From assembly GCA_035497315.1 (NCBI GenBank), contig DATJDU010000029.1:1-64000 (forward strand): a stretch of DNA of 64,000 nt, in the 5' to 3' direction. The stretch's first letter is position 1. Every line of letters starts with the position of its first letter. The notes under the pieces are model-generated. The model saw only the letters and a list, made by a program, of their open reading frames with translations, searched no databases and was not told where the DNA came from. The position numbers and the translations under genes were made by a program. This document shows, piece after piece, positions 42,433-51,137 of the stretch. Source of the stretch: Andeanibacterium sp035497315. Lineage in GTDB: Bacteria > Pseudomonadota > Alphaproteobacteria > Sphingomonadales > Sphingomonadaceae.

Positions 42433-42444
42433 AGTTGGGAAATT
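42433..42444 (-). promoter_or_regulatory. Probable PspF binding site, identical to that of the psp operon
   Basis: The minus strand reads AATTTCCCAACT, the same 12 bases as at 29435-29446 and in the same orientation to its promoter. Its centre lies about 115 bases upstream of the predicted start. It is located between this unit and the divergent recF. Confidence 0.65.
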
Positions 42445-42526
42445 TCACCAATATTCGGGATGGCGAAATCCGACAGGCGAATTTTCCATTGGCCTGCCCG
42501 CCCGTGCCAGTCTATCGCCGCAGCCG

Positions 42527-43612
42527 ATGGCGCTTGACCGGATCACCCTCGCCGCCTTCCGCAACCACCGGGCCACGCAGATCGACGGCGCCGGGCACTT
42601 CAACCTGCTCGCAGGCGAGAATGGCGCGGGCAAGACCAATGTGCTGGAGGCTATCTCCCTCTTCGCGCCCGGTCGGGGCCTGAGGCGCGCCGCCCTTTCA
42701 GACATGGCATCGAGCAACGGGCCCGGCGGCTTCTCCGTCAGCGCCCGCCTCACCCGCGACGACGGGGCCGAACCGGTGGCGCTGGGCACCGGCACCGATC
42801 CCGCCCAGCCCGGCCGACGGCTGGTGCAGATCAACGGCGCCGCGGCCAGCGCGGTCAGCCTGGGCGAATGGCTGGCGCTCACCTGGCTGACCCCGGCGAT
42901 GGACCGGCTGTTTGCCGACAGCGCGGGCGCAAGGCGGCGCTATATGGACCGGCTGGCCCTGGCGCTCGATCCCGGCCACGCCCGCCTCGCCGCCCGGCAC
43001 GAAGCGGCGCTGCGCGAACGCAACCGCCTGCTGGGCGCGCCGATGGAACCCGATCCGCGCTGGCTCGATGCCGTGGAGGCCCAACTGGCCGAGGCCGGAG
43101 CCGCGCTGGCGAGAGGCCGCGCCGCGCTGGTCGAACGGCTGAGCGCCGAACTCACAGCCCTGCCCGAAGAACCCTTCGCCCGCCCGATCCTCACATACGT
43201 GCCCGGCGGCCCGCTGGAACCTGCCGCGCTGGCCGAAGCCCTTGCCGCAGGCCGCCGCCGCGACCGTGCCGCCCAGCGCACCCTCACCGGCCCCCAGCGC
43301 GACGAGCTGGACGTGACCATGGCGGGCAAGGGCCAGCCCGCGGCACTGTGCTCCACCGGCGAGCAGAAGGCGATGCTGATCGCCATCACCCTCGCCCACG
43401 CCGCCCTTGCTGCAGGCGAACGTCCCGGCCTGCTGCTGCTGGACGAAGTGGCCGCCCATCTCGACCCCCTGCGCCGGGCCGCCCTGTTCGAACGGCTGCG
43501 CAGCGGCAGGGCGCAGGTCTGGCTGACCGGCACCGAACTGGCCCCCTTCGCGGAGGTCCGCGAGGAAGCTGCCTGCTGGCGCGTGGCTGGCGGAGCGGTG
43601 GAACGGCTATGA
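42527..43612 (+). CDS. recF: DNA replication and repair protein RecF
   Basis: RecF is an SMC-like ATPase that helps load RecA at gaps. The 361-residue protein begins MALDRITLAAFRNHRATQID and has Walker A GENGAGKTNVLEAI (about 29-42), the signature STGEQKAML and Walker B LLLLDEVAAHLDPL. It is highly Ala/Arg-rich, reflecting the local GC content. The longer frame to 42410 runs over the sigma-54 activator region of the divergent unit and is not used. Confidence 0.94.
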   Translation: MALDRITLAAFRNHRATQIDGAGHFNLLAGENGAGKTNVLEAISLFAPGRGLRRAALSDMASSNGPGGFSVSARLTRDDGAEPVALGTGTDPAQPGRRLVQINGAAASAVSLGEWLALTWLTPAMDRLFADSAGARRRYMDRLALALDPGHARLAARHEAALRERNRLLGAPMEPDPRWLDAVEAQLAEAGAALARGRAALVERLSAELTALPEEPFARPILTYVPGGPLEPAALAEALAAGRRRDRAAQRTLTGPQRDELDVTMAGKGQPAALCSTGEQKAMLIAITLAHAALAAGERPGLLLLDEVAAHLDPLRRAALFERLRSGRAQVWLTGTELAPFAEVREEAACWRVAGGAVERL

Positions 43613-43729
43613 CGAGCGCCCTCCCCCACTTAGGTAAACTACTTAGAATCCGCAGGGCGGCAGATTTGCCTATCGGCCGTTAACCCGGATCAACTACGCT
43701 GCCCGCCGTCACAGGATGACGGGGGGTTT

Positions 43730-44341
43730 ATGAAAAATCTGAAGATCGCAGCTGCCGGCCTGGCGGCAATTCTGGGCGCAACCCATTCCATGGCAGCCGA
43801 TGCTCCGGGGGTTCTGGTGCCCGCACAGACGCAATCGGTGCCGCAGCAAGGCGCGCCGAGCCAACAGGCGCCCGCAGCCGCGCCGTCAACACCGCCGGAA
43901 ATGTTCGTGCCCGCCCCGGTCGCTTCCACGCGCAGGCAGGTCGTGCTTCCGGTCAACACGCTGGTGCTTGTTACACCGGCTGAGGAAATCACCTCGAAGA
44001 AGATGAAGGAAGGCACCACGCGCGAATTCCTGGTGGTGGAAGATGTCGTGCAGGATGGCACCGTCATCATCCCGCGCGGTTCGCCGGTTACGGCAACCGT
44101 CACCTGGCGCACCGGCAAGGGTATCGTCGGCAAATCCGCGAAGTTCGAACTTTCCTTCGAACGGGTGCGCGTGAACGGCCGCGACTTCGCCCTGCGCGGC
44201 GCCCACCGCCAGGAAGGCCGGGGCAACACGGCCGGTGCGCTGCTGGGTTCGATGATCATTACCGGGCGTTCGGCCGTGATGCCTGTGGGGCAGGTCGTGA
44301 ATGTCTTCACCAAGGAACCGATTGCGAAAGTTCTGCCTTAG
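43730..44341 (+). CDS. Secreted hypothetical protein
   Basis: The 203-residue protein has a Sec signal (MKNLKIAAAGLAAILGATHS), a Gln/Pro/Ala-rich linker (about 30-65) and a C-terminal strand-rich domain with LPVNTLVLVTPAEEITSKKM (about 73-92), a stretch of hydrophobic strands, GTVIIPRGSPVTATVTW and AGALLGSMIITGRSAVMPVG. The 'GTVIIPRGSPV' style recalls surface/periplasmic beta-domains found in VirB10/TrbI-like proteins, but I cannot assign a family. It is followed by a REP-like palindrome. Confidence 0.6.
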   Translation: MKNLKIAAAGLAAILGATHSMAADAPGVLVPAQTQSVPQQGAPSQQAPAAAPSTPPEMFVPAPVASTRRQVVLPVNTLVLVTPAEEITSKKMKEGTTREFLVVEDVVQDGTVIIPRGSPVTATVTWRTGKGIVGKSAKFELSFERVRVNGRDFALRGAHRQEGRGNTAGALLGSMIITGRSAVMPVGQVVNVFTKEPIAKVLP

Positions 44342-44390
44342 GCAGCCCGCCCTGTCGGGATACAAAGGGGGCCCTCCAGCCCGACCTTTC

Positions 44391-44419
44391 TGTCATCCCG
44401 GGACAGGCCCGGGGTGACA
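44391..44419. repeat. REP-like palindrome (TGTCATCCCGGG type)
   Basis: TGTCA-TCCCGGG and CCCGGGG-TGACA form an almost perfect inverted repeat around ACAGG. It lies 50 bases after the secreted-protein stop and shares the core of the elements at 13841 and 25970. The rest of the 284-base spacer up to the HD-GYP gene shows nothing else. Confidence 0.6.
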
Positions 44420-44625
44420 AAGGGTGGCGGAACTTCGCGCGTTTGATGCGCGCCACCACCCGCCCCTTTCCCACCACTATCTCCAGTCACCTCCCGCTCA
44501 GCCTGAACCTGCCGAGGGCCGCGCACGACGAAAATTCCATCTGGCGCTGGCCGCGTTAGCCGTATTTCAACGATTTTCTGACACATCCCCCGCCGGGCTA
44601 CGTGGATCACAAAAGGGAGTGTCTT

Positions 44626-45255
44626 TTGTTCCTGAAGCCGATCGTCACTGGCGAGGCTCAAGCCATGCCCTTCGTGGACGCTGCCGCCCGCGCGCGGCTG
44701 GGCAGGCATCAATGCAGCGTCGGCGGTTTGAGCAAGATCCTTGCGGCAGTGCTGGGGCTGGATGAAGCCCATTGCCTTTGCATCGAGCAGGCTGCCGCGC
44801 TGCATGACGTCGGCAAGCTGTATATTCCTGCACCGATCAATGAGAAATGCGGCCCCCACGATGTGGAGGAAATCCAGATCATGCACCAGCACCCGATATT
44901 GGGCTACACTCACCTTTCCGCCTTCAGGCAGACACCCATGGTGAAACTGGCGACCATTATCGCCCTTCAACATCACGAGAAGTTTGACGGCACCGGCTAT
45001 CCGTTCGGGCTGAGCGGCGACAGGATAATCCTTGAAAGCCGGATCGTTGCGATCTGCGATGTCTATGATGCCCTGCGCGAAGATCGCCCTTACCGGAATG
45101 CCATGGGCCATGACGCCGCCATGCGGGTGATCACCTGCGGCGATGAACGCACCAGCCCGTCCATGTTCGATCCTGCCGTGCTGAATGCCATGACGAACAG
45201 CCAGGAACAGATTCGCGCCATGTTCGACAGCCGCCATCCCGGCGATTGCCCGTAA
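44626..45255 (+). CDS. HD-GYP domain protein (putative c-di-GMP phosphodiesterase)
   Basis: HD-GYP domains hydrolyse cyclic di-GMP. The full motif set is present: HDVGKLYIPAPINEK (about 60-74), HQHPILGY (about 89-96), HHEKFDGTGYPFGLSG (about 117-132), ESRIVAICDVYDAL and EDRPYR. No sensory domain precedes it, so this is a stand-alone 209-residue protein. TTG at 44626 is chosen as start because AAGGGAG lies seven bases before it; GTG at 44602 or ATG at 44665 are alternatives. Confidence 0.85.
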   Translation: MFLKPIVTGEAQAMPFVDAAARARLGRHQCSVGGLSKILAAVLGLDEAHCLCIEQAAALHDVGKLYIPAPINEKCGPHDVEEIQIMHQHPILGYTHLSAFRQTPMVKLATIIALQHHEKFDGTGYPFGLSGDRIILESRIVAICDVYDALREDRPYRNAMGHDAAMRVITCGDERTSPSMFDPAVLNAMTNSQEQIRAMFDSRHPGDCP

Positions 45256-45349
45256 CGCCCGGGCCCGGATTCCCCCCAGAGAGAGCTTTCCATCATGCCG
45301 GACGCCATCCTGCGTCGCGCGTGGCGGCAGGTCTGGCCGCCCAGGCCGC

Positions 45350-45748
45350 TCACCGGGGCTCCTCCGGTTCCACCAGCGCCCAATGCGGCCCTGCCCGAAC
45401 GAGGCGCAACCCGCTCTGCCGCTCCAGCTCGCGGGCAGCAGCCATGCCGCCCGGCGGACCGGGTAATTCGCCGGAAAAGCCACGCAGGCGCAATTGCGGC
45501 AGTGTCACCACGCGAAGGTCGGAATAACTGTTCAGATCGTCGATCGCATCGCCAAGCGTGGCTCCGGCGTAAACCAGTTTCCTGCCCGAAATCGTCCCGT
45601 GCAGCCGCTCCTGCCGCGCGGCGAGGGCAGCGCGTTGCCCCAGCCAGTGAGGCAGAGCAGCAAAGACTGCCAGCGCGCAAAGCCCGCCAGCGAGCAGGCG
45701 CAGGATCGTGCGTCGCCCCTTCTTCGGCAAGCCAGCAGCAATCCGCAT
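45350..45748 (-). CDS. Membrane protein with FecR C-terminal-like domain
   Basis: This 132-residue protein has a basic N-terminus, one transmembrane helix (about 16-36) and a domain resembling the C-terminal part of FecR anti-sigma regulators: LVYAGATLGDAIDDLNSYSD (about 58-77), then LRVVTLPQLRLRGFSGEL. The N-terminal anti-sigma part of FecR is missing and no ECF sigma-factor gene is nearby. It may be a truncated regulator or a small periplasmic STN-like module. It is two bases downstream of the cytochrome b561 gene and so belongs to that operon. Confidence 0.55.
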   Translation of the reverse strand: MRIAAGLPKKGRRTILRLLAGGLCALAVFAALPHWLGQRAALAARQERLHGTISGRKLVYAGATLGDAIDDLNSYSDLRVVTLPQLRLRGFSGELPGPPGGMAAARELERQSGLRLVRAGPHWALVEPEEPR

Positions 45749-45750
45749 TC

Positions 45751-46284
45751 TCAGGGTAGCACCGGGCGGAAACGCAGCATGTTCACCAGCACCCCGTCGC
45801 GGCGAATGAAGTGGTGATAAAGGGCGGCGAGCGCATGCAGCCCGATGAGCGCCAGCAGCACCCAGGCCAGTGTTTCATGCCACTCGCCGATCCGGTCCGC
45901 CAGATCGCTATCGTGCCTGACCAGCGCCGGCAGCTTCACCCCGAACACCTTGAACTTGCGCATCCTGGCGCTGGACTGTGCCCAGCCGAGCAGGGGCATC
46001 GCCAGCAGGCCCGCATAAAGCGCAATGTGGGAAACGGCGGCGGCGGCACGCAATAGCGGACTGGTCTCGTGCAGCCGTTCGAACCGCACCGCGAAGCGGA
46101 AGATCAGCCGCAGCGCGGCAAAGGCCAGGATCGCGAGGCCGATCGCCCGATGCATGTCGAGCCAGAACAGCCGCGAATCCGCATCTTCGATTGCCTCCCG
46201 TGCAAAGGCGATGGCGAAGGCTCCGGCGATCAGCAGCGCAGTGATCCAGTGAAACCAAACTCGCAGCGCATGGCCCTTCATCAT
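45751..46284 (-). CDS. Cytochrome b561 family protein
   Basis: The 177-residue protein is a di-heme b561 of the inner membrane with four helices. Candidate heme ligands are His in RVWFHWITALL (residue 12), DMHRAIGLA (about 44), HIALYAGLLAMPLLGW (about 87) and EWHETLAWVLLALIGLHALA (about 140 and 156). It passes electrons between quinol and periplasmic acceptors. It diverges from the Cyc2-like cytochrome gene, across 146 bases, suggesting a common redox purpose. Confidence 0.88.
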   Translation of the reverse strand: MMKGHALRVWFHWITALLIAGAFAIAFAREAIEDADSRLFWLDMHRAIGLAILAFAALRLIFRFAVRFERLHETSPLLRAAAAVSHIALYAGLLAMPLLGWAQSSARMRKFKVFGVKLPALVRHDSDLADRIGEWHETLAWVLLALIGLHALAALYHHFIRRDGVLVNMLRFRPVLP

Positions 46285-46430
46285 TCGGAATCTCCCTGAT
46301 GTTCCGCAAGCCAGACGCCGCTGCCCGGCATGCTCCCCAGCCCGGAGAAAAATTTTCCGGAGCGACTGAGGGGCCCTTCTTCCGGTGGCGTCTGCCGGCG
46401 ACAGCGAGAGTTCTCATGAGGGGAAATTGA

Positions 46431-47774
46431 ATGAGATATTATCTGCTTGGCGGTTCGGGCGCCTTGCTTGCAGCGGCGATGATGAGCCCGGGCTGGCTGG
46501 CGCCGGACCCGGCTCGCGCCCTGCCTTCCTACGCTCGCCAGACTGGAGAGGATTGCGCATCCTGCCATGTCGGCGGCTTCGGCCCGCAGCTCACGCCGCA
46601 TGGCCGTGAATTCAAGATCAACGGCTTTTCCGACGGTACGACGAAGATTCCCCTCTCGGGCATGGTCGTCGCCAATTTCACCCATACCGCCAGGGATCGT
46701 GCCGATGCGATCTCCGGCCATGACGGGCGCAACGATAATGTCGCGCTGCAAGAGGCCTCGGTCTTCCTGGCCGGTCGCCTCGCCAAGGGGCTGGGCACCT
46801 TCATCCAGACGACCTATTCCGAAGTGGACCGCGCAACCGCGCTGGACCATGCGGAAGTGCGCTATGCCCATCCGGTGAAGATCGCCGGGGCCGATGCGGT
46901 TGTGGGCGTCGATATCAACAATAACCCGACCCTGTCCGATCCCTTCAACTCGGTCGGTGCATGGAGCTTCCCCTATACGAGTTCGGACCTTGGGTTCGAA
47001 AGCGCCGCCGCGCCACTGCTGCAGGGCGGAGTGGAACATCAGGCGCTTGGCGCGACCGCGTTCCTGTCGCTCGACAATGGGCTCTATGCGGAAGTGGGCG
47101 GCTATCGCTCGCTGACGCCATCACTGCTCGGCTCGGTCGGCATCGGCGCCGAAGCAGGCAGCATCAGCGGCGTGGCGCCCTATTGGCGCATTGCCTATGC
47201 CAAGGACTTTGGCCGTTCCAATGCCTCCATCGGCCTGATCGGCATGAATGCCCGGCTCAATCCCGATCGCGATGGCGGCCCCACCGATCGCTACAGCGAT
47301 ATCGGGGTGGATGCGACCTATCAGTTCCTGGGCAATCGCCGGAACATCGTCAGCCTCAACGCATCCTATATCCATGAAAACCAGACGCTGAACCACGCCG
47401 TGTTCACCGGCGCGACCAGCCTGGCGAAGCATAATCTCGATACGATTTCCGGCGATGTGAGCTGGTATTACAAGAAGCATTTCGGCCTGACGCTGGGCGG
47501 CTTCAACACTACCGGAACACGCGATACGGACCTTTTCGCTCCCGCCGACGAGGAAGGCAGTCGCACCGGCAAGCCCGACACCACCGGCTATGTCGTCCAG
47601 GCCGATTACTCCCCCTGGGGCGGCGAGGGTCAGTCCACCTTCGCGAACCTGCGTCTTGGCCTGCAATACAAGGGCTACACGAAGTTCAATGGCGCGAGCC
47701 AGAATTACGACGGCTCTGGCCGGGCGGCGAGCGACAACAACACGCTCACGGCCTTCCTGTGGACCGCATTCTGA
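46431..47774 (+). CDS. Cyc2-like fused cytochrome-porin (monoheme N-terminus plus outer-membrane beta-barrel)
   Basis: The 447-residue protein has a signal peptide, then a single heme motif CASCH inside YARQTGEDCASCHVGGFGPQ (about 34-53) followed by LTPHGREFKINGF, and from about residue 75 on alternating amphipathic strands typical of an outer-membrane barrel, ending LTAFLWTAF with a terminal Phe. This architecture and the ARQTGxxCxxCH...GRxFKxxG pattern are those of the Cyc2 family, whose characterised members move electrons across the outer membrane (iron oxidation in Acidithiobacillus). Many relatives have no proven role. A soluble cytochrome c follows at 20 bases. Confidence 0.75.
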   Translation: MRYYLLGGSGALLAAAMMSPGWLAPDPARALPSYARQTGEDCASCHVGGFGPQLTPHGREFKINGFSDGTTKIPLSGMVVANFTHTARDRADAISGHDGRNDNVALQEASVFLAGRLAKGLGTFIQTTYSEVDRATALDHAEVRYAHPVKIAGADAVVGVDINNNPTLSDPFNSVGAWSFPYTSSDLGFESAAAPLLQGGVEHQALGATAFLSLDNGLYAEVGGYRSLTPSLLGSVGIGAEAGSISGVAPYWRIAYAKDFGRSNASIGLIGMNARLNPDRDGGPTDRYSDIGVDATYQFLGNRRNIVSLNASYIHENQTLNHAVFTGATSLAKHNLDTISGDVSWYYKKHFGLTLGGFNTTGTRDTDLFAPADEEGSRTGKPDTTGYVVQADYSPWGGEGQSTFANLRLGLQYKGYTKFNGASQNYDGSGRAASDNNTLTAFLWTAF

Positions 47775-47794
47775 AACCGGCGGAGACGAGTTCG

Positions 47795-48187
47795 ATGAAG
47801 AAGGCGATAATCTGTTCCGCGCTGGCGGTGGCACTGACGGGTTTAGGCATGGCGATTCCCGCCCGGTCCCAGCCAGCGGGCGATGCGGATGCGGGCGGCG
47901 ACGTGTTCGACAGCTATTGTTCGGATTGCCATTCCGTCTCCCCGAAAGGGACCAACAAGAAGGGGCCCTCGCTCTACCGGATTATCGGGCGCAAGGCCGG
48001 GGCCATCCCCGGCTTCTCCTATTCGGCGCAGATGAAGGCCTCCGGCATCGCCTGGACCCCGGACAAGATCGCCGCCTATCTGGCCAATCCGAAGGCGATC
48101 GTCCCCAATGGGATCATGAAATTCAAGGGCCTGCCAAAGCCCGCCGACCGGGCCAATGTGATCGCCTATCTCGCCAATCCCGACTGA
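47795..48187 (+). CDS. Class I c-type cytochrome
   Basis: This 130-residue periplasmic cytochrome c has a Sec signal (MKKAIICSALAVALTGLGMA), the heme motif CSDCH within VFDSYCSDCHSVSPKGTNKK (about 47-66), the family's GPSLYRIIGRKAG and a Met ligand in NGIMKFKGLP (about 108). It resembles c2/c550 proteins. ATG at 47795 follows CGGAGACGAG. Directly downstream of the Cyc2-like gene, it is a natural electron shuttle between outer-membrane and inner-membrane carriers. Confidence 0.9.
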   Translation: MKKAIICSALAVALTGLGMAIPARSQPAGDADAGGDVFDSYCSDCHSVSPKGTNKKGPSLYRIIGRKAGAIPGFSYSAQMKASGIAWTPDKIAAYLANPKAIVPNGIMKFKGLPKPADRANVIAYLANPD

Positions 48188-48298
48188 CCCCGGCGGGGCG
48201 CCCGATCCATACCTTTCCCTGGGCAATGAGTGTTGCGGGACCGGCGCTGCGCTGCCATAGGCGCCGGCCGCTTCCTGCCCAGAGAGAGTTTTTCCAGC

Positions 48299-49627
48299 AT
48301 GTCGAACCCTGTTCCTGCTTCGTGCGCGAAAGCGCGCGCGCTCGGTATCGACTTCGGCACGACCAATTCGGTCATCGCCTGCGCCACGGATGACGGGCAG
48401 GCACGGCTGGTGGAATTCGCGGCGCCCGGCGGCACCGGATCGGTATTCCGCTCTGCTCTGTGCTTCTGGGAAAACGACGAAGTGCGCGGTGCGCTGTCGC
48501 ATGAGGCTGGGCCGTGGGCGATCGCGGAGTTCCTGGATTTCCCGCAGGGCAGCCGCTTCCTGCAATCCTTCAAGTCGATGGCGGCCAACCCCCTTTTCGA
48601 GCACGCCAGCCTGTTCGAAAAGCGCCTGCCCTTCGAGGAACTGGGGCAGATCTTCCTGACCCATCTGCTGGACCATGGCGGGCTGACACTGGCCGACCTG
48701 CCCGAACGCATCGTGATCGGCCGCCCGGTGCGTTATGTCGGAACGCGCCCGGATGCGGCGCTGGCGCGCAGCCGCTACGATGCGATGTTCGCCCTGCTCG
48801 GCCGCCCGGTCCATTATGTCTATGAACCGCTGGGCGCGGCCTATGGCTTTGCCTCGGGCCTGTCCGATCCGACCACGCTGCTGGTGGCGGATTTTGGCGG
48901 CGGCACCAGCGATTTCTCGATCGTGCGGGTAGAGGCCCCCGGCGCGGGGCGGCGCTGCGTTCCGCTCGGCTCATCGGGCGTGGGCATCGCGGGCGACCGC
49001 TTCGATTACCGGATCATGGACCATCTGGTGCTGCCCCGGCTGGGCAAGGGCGGTACTTACCGTTCCTTCGACAAGGCAGTGGACATTCCGGCCGGCTATT
49101 TCTCCGATTTCGGCGATTGGTCCCGCCTGGCGCTGATGCGCAACCGGCGGACGCTGGCCGATCTGGCCAAGCTGCAGCGCAGCGCCACCGATGCGGATGC
49201 CATCGCCCGGATGATCGCGGTGGTGGAAAACGAGCTGGGCTATGCGCTGTATGAGACAGTAGGGCAGCTCAAGCGCACTCTATCGAGCCAGAGCCACGGC
49301 GAGTTCCGCTTCGAAGGGCCGGGCCTTTCCATCGAGGCGGAAGTAAGCCGCGCCGAGTTCGAGAGCTGGATCGAGCCGGATCTGCAGCGCATTGCCGAAG
49401 CGGTCGATCAGGCGCTGGCCAGCGCGGGGCTGGAAGCGCAGCAGATAGACCATGTGTTCGTCACCGGCGGATCGTCGCTGATCCCGGCAGTGCGCCGGCT
49501 GTTCGAGCAGCGCTTTGGCGAGGAGCGGATCGCCAGTGGCAATGAACTGACCTCCATCGCCCATGGCCTTGCCCTGATGGCCGAAGACCCGGACCTGCCG
49601 GACTGGATCGCGTCCGACGGGGAGTGA
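48299..49627 (+). CDS. Hsp70 family protein (YegD-like)
   Basis: The 442-residue protein has the actin-like ATPase core of Hsp70: LGIDFGTTNSVIAC (about 15-28), the phosphate-2 loop LLVADFGGGTSDFSIV (about 197-212) and VTGGSSLIPAVRRLF (about 397). It lacks the C-terminal substrate-binding domain of DnaK, as is typical of YegD-type proteins. Its client is unknown. AGAGAGAG stands ten bases before ATG 48299; the longer frame to 48230 covers the intergenic spacer. Confidence 0.9.
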   Translation: MSNPVPASCAKARALGIDFGTTNSVIACATDDGQARLVEFAAPGGTGSVFRSALCFWENDEVRGALSHEAGPWAIAEFLDFPQGSRFLQSFKSMAANPLFEHASLFEKRLPFEELGQIFLTHLLDHGGLTLADLPERIVIGRPVRYVGTRPDAALARSRYDAMFALLGRPVHYVYEPLGAAYGFASGLSDPTTLLVADFGGGTSDFSIVRVEAPGAGRRCVPLGSSGVGIAGDRFDYRIMDHLVLPRLGKGGTYRSFDKAVDIPAGYFSDFGDWSRLALMRNRRTLADLAKLQRSATDADAIARMIAVVENELGYALYETVGQLKRTLSSQSHGEFRFEGPGLSIEAEVSRAEFESWIEPDLQRIAEAVDQALASAGLEAQQIDHVFVTGGSSLIPAVRRLFEQRFGEERIASGNELTSIAHGLALMAEDPDLPDWIASDGE

Positions 49628-49639
49628 CGGCAAGAGCCG

Positions 49640-50377
49640 CTATTCCGGCGCGGCCAGCCCCGCGCCCTTCGCTTCCCGCCCGCTGACTTCGGGCAGCGCC
49701 CTGGCAACGGCGCCCGATGTGGCCGCGACCAGTTCCTCTATGCCCTGCGGCGTGGGGTGGATCTTGTCATCCTGCAGCAGGTCGGGCTTGTCATAGACCG
49801 GCTCCAGAAAGAACGGCACCAGCGCCGCGCCATATTCCTTCGCCAGATCGGGATATATCCGGTCAAACTCGCGCTGGAAGTCCGCGCCCAGATTGGGCGG
49901 TGCGCGCATGCCCATCAGCAGGGCAGGAATTCCGCGGGCCTTCAGCTCTTTCAGGATTGCGGCGATATTGGCGCGGGTTTCGACCGGGCTGAGGCCACGC
50001 AACAAGTCATTGCCGCCCAGTTCCACGATCACGAGCTGAGGCACGGCGGGCTGATTGTCGAGCGTGAAGGCGAAGCGCTGGGCCGCGGCTGCGCTGGTAT
50101 CGCCCGACACGCCCCCATTGGCGACCCGCGCATTGATGCCCTGCGCGCGCAGGGCCAGTTCAAGCTTCGCGGGGTAGGCCTGCGCCTGTTCCACATTATA
50201 GCCTGCGAACAGACTGTCCCCAAAGGCGAGAATCGGGCGTTCCGGCCCCATCACGGGCACATTTTCGGGCGCGGCCACCTCTTCGGAAGGGGCAGGCGAC
50301 GGCGCTTCGCTGCCGCATCCGGCAAGGCCGGCGGCAAGACACACTGCCAGCCCAATCGACAAACACCATTGCCGCAT
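49640..50377 (-). CDS. Arylesterase / GDSL lipase (TesA-like lipoprotein)
   Basis: This is a periplasmic SGNH hydrolase of 245 residues, cleaving aryl or acyl esters. It begins with a lipoprotein signal (SIGLAVCLAAGLAGCGSE, lipobox LAGC), then block I FGDSLFAGYNV (about 51-61, catalytic Ser), block III VELGGNDLLRG (about 117) and block V DDKIHPTPQG with the catalytic Asp and His (about 203-212). It diverges from the ABC exporter genes, a placement common for tesA next to ybbA. Confidence 0.92.
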   Translation of the reverse strand: MRQWCLSIGLAVCLAAGLAGCGSEAPSPAPSEEVAAPENVPVMGPERPILAFGDSLFAGYNVEQAQAYPAKLELALRAQGINARVANGGVSGDTSAAAAQRFAFTLDNQPAVPQLVIVELGGNDLLRGLSPVETRANIAAILKELKARGIPALLMGMRAPPNLGADFQREFDRIYPDLAKEYGAALVPFFLEPVYDKPDLLQDDKIHPTPQGIEELVAATSGAVARALPEVSGREAKGAGLAAPE

Positions 50378-50435
50378 CGGCCAAACTCCTAAGGGTCACT
50401 TGCTCTTGAGGTGATCCCTATGCCATCGCTGGGCG

Positions 50436-51137
50436 GTGACAAGCCCCTCAACGCCCGCCCCCGCAATTGCAGCCCGCAATCTCACCCTCACCCTTGGCGA
50501 GGGGGAAGCCTCCGTGCAAATCCTGAAAGGGATCGACCTCACCGTGGAGGCAGGGCAAACCGTGGCCCTGCTCGGCCCTTCCGGCTCGGGAAAAAGCTCG
50601 CTGATGGCAGTGCTGTCCGGGCTGGAGCGGGCAGGCGGCGGCAGCCTTTCCGTGGCCGGGCAGGATTTTGCCGCGATGGACGAGGATGCGCTGGCTGCAG
50701 CGCGGCGGGGCCGGATCGGCATCGTGCTGCAGGCCTTCCATTTGCTGCCGACCATGACCGCGCAGGAAAATGTCGCCACGCCGATGGAACTTGCCGGGGA
50801 AGGTGACGCCTGGCCGCGCGCGGCGGCGGAGCTTGAGGCCGTGGGGCTGGGCCATCGCCTGACCCACTACCCCGCCCAACTTTCCGGCGGCGAGCAGCAG
50901 CGCGTGGCCATCGCCCGCGCCACTGCCTCGCGCCCGATGCTGATCTTCGCGGACGAGCCGACCGGCAATCTGGATGGCGCGACCGGCAAGGACATCATCG
51001 AACTGCTCTTCGCCCGCCGTGCCGAAACCGGCGCGACGCTGGTGATCATCACGCACGATCCCTCCCTTGCCGAACGTTGCGGCCGGATCGTGACCCTGGG
51101 CGACGGGCGGATCGTGAGCGATACGGCCGCGCAATGA
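50436..51137 (+). CDS. ABC transporter ATP-binding protein (YbbA/LolD-like)
   Basis: This 233-residue ATPase of the MacB/LolD group has Walker A GPSGSGKSSLM (about 46-56), the signature LSGGEQQRVAIARA (about 150-163) and Walker B LIFADEPTGNLDG. It powers the FtsX-like permease encoded by the next gene, with which it overlaps (ATGA). The start is GTG at 50436. The ybbA-ybbP pair beside tesA is widely conserved; the transported substrate is not established. Confidence 0.93.
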   Translation: MTSPSTPAPAIAARNLTLTLGEGEASVQILKGIDLTVEAGQTVALLGPSGSGKSSLMAVLSGLERAGGGSLSVAGQDFAAMDEDALAAARRGRIGIVLQAFHLLPTMTAQENVATPMELAGEGDAWPRAAAELEAVGLGHRLTHYPAQLSGGEQQRVAIARATASRPMLIFADEPTGNLDGATGKDIIELLFARRAETGATLVIITHDPSLAERCGRIVTLGDGRIVSDTAAQ

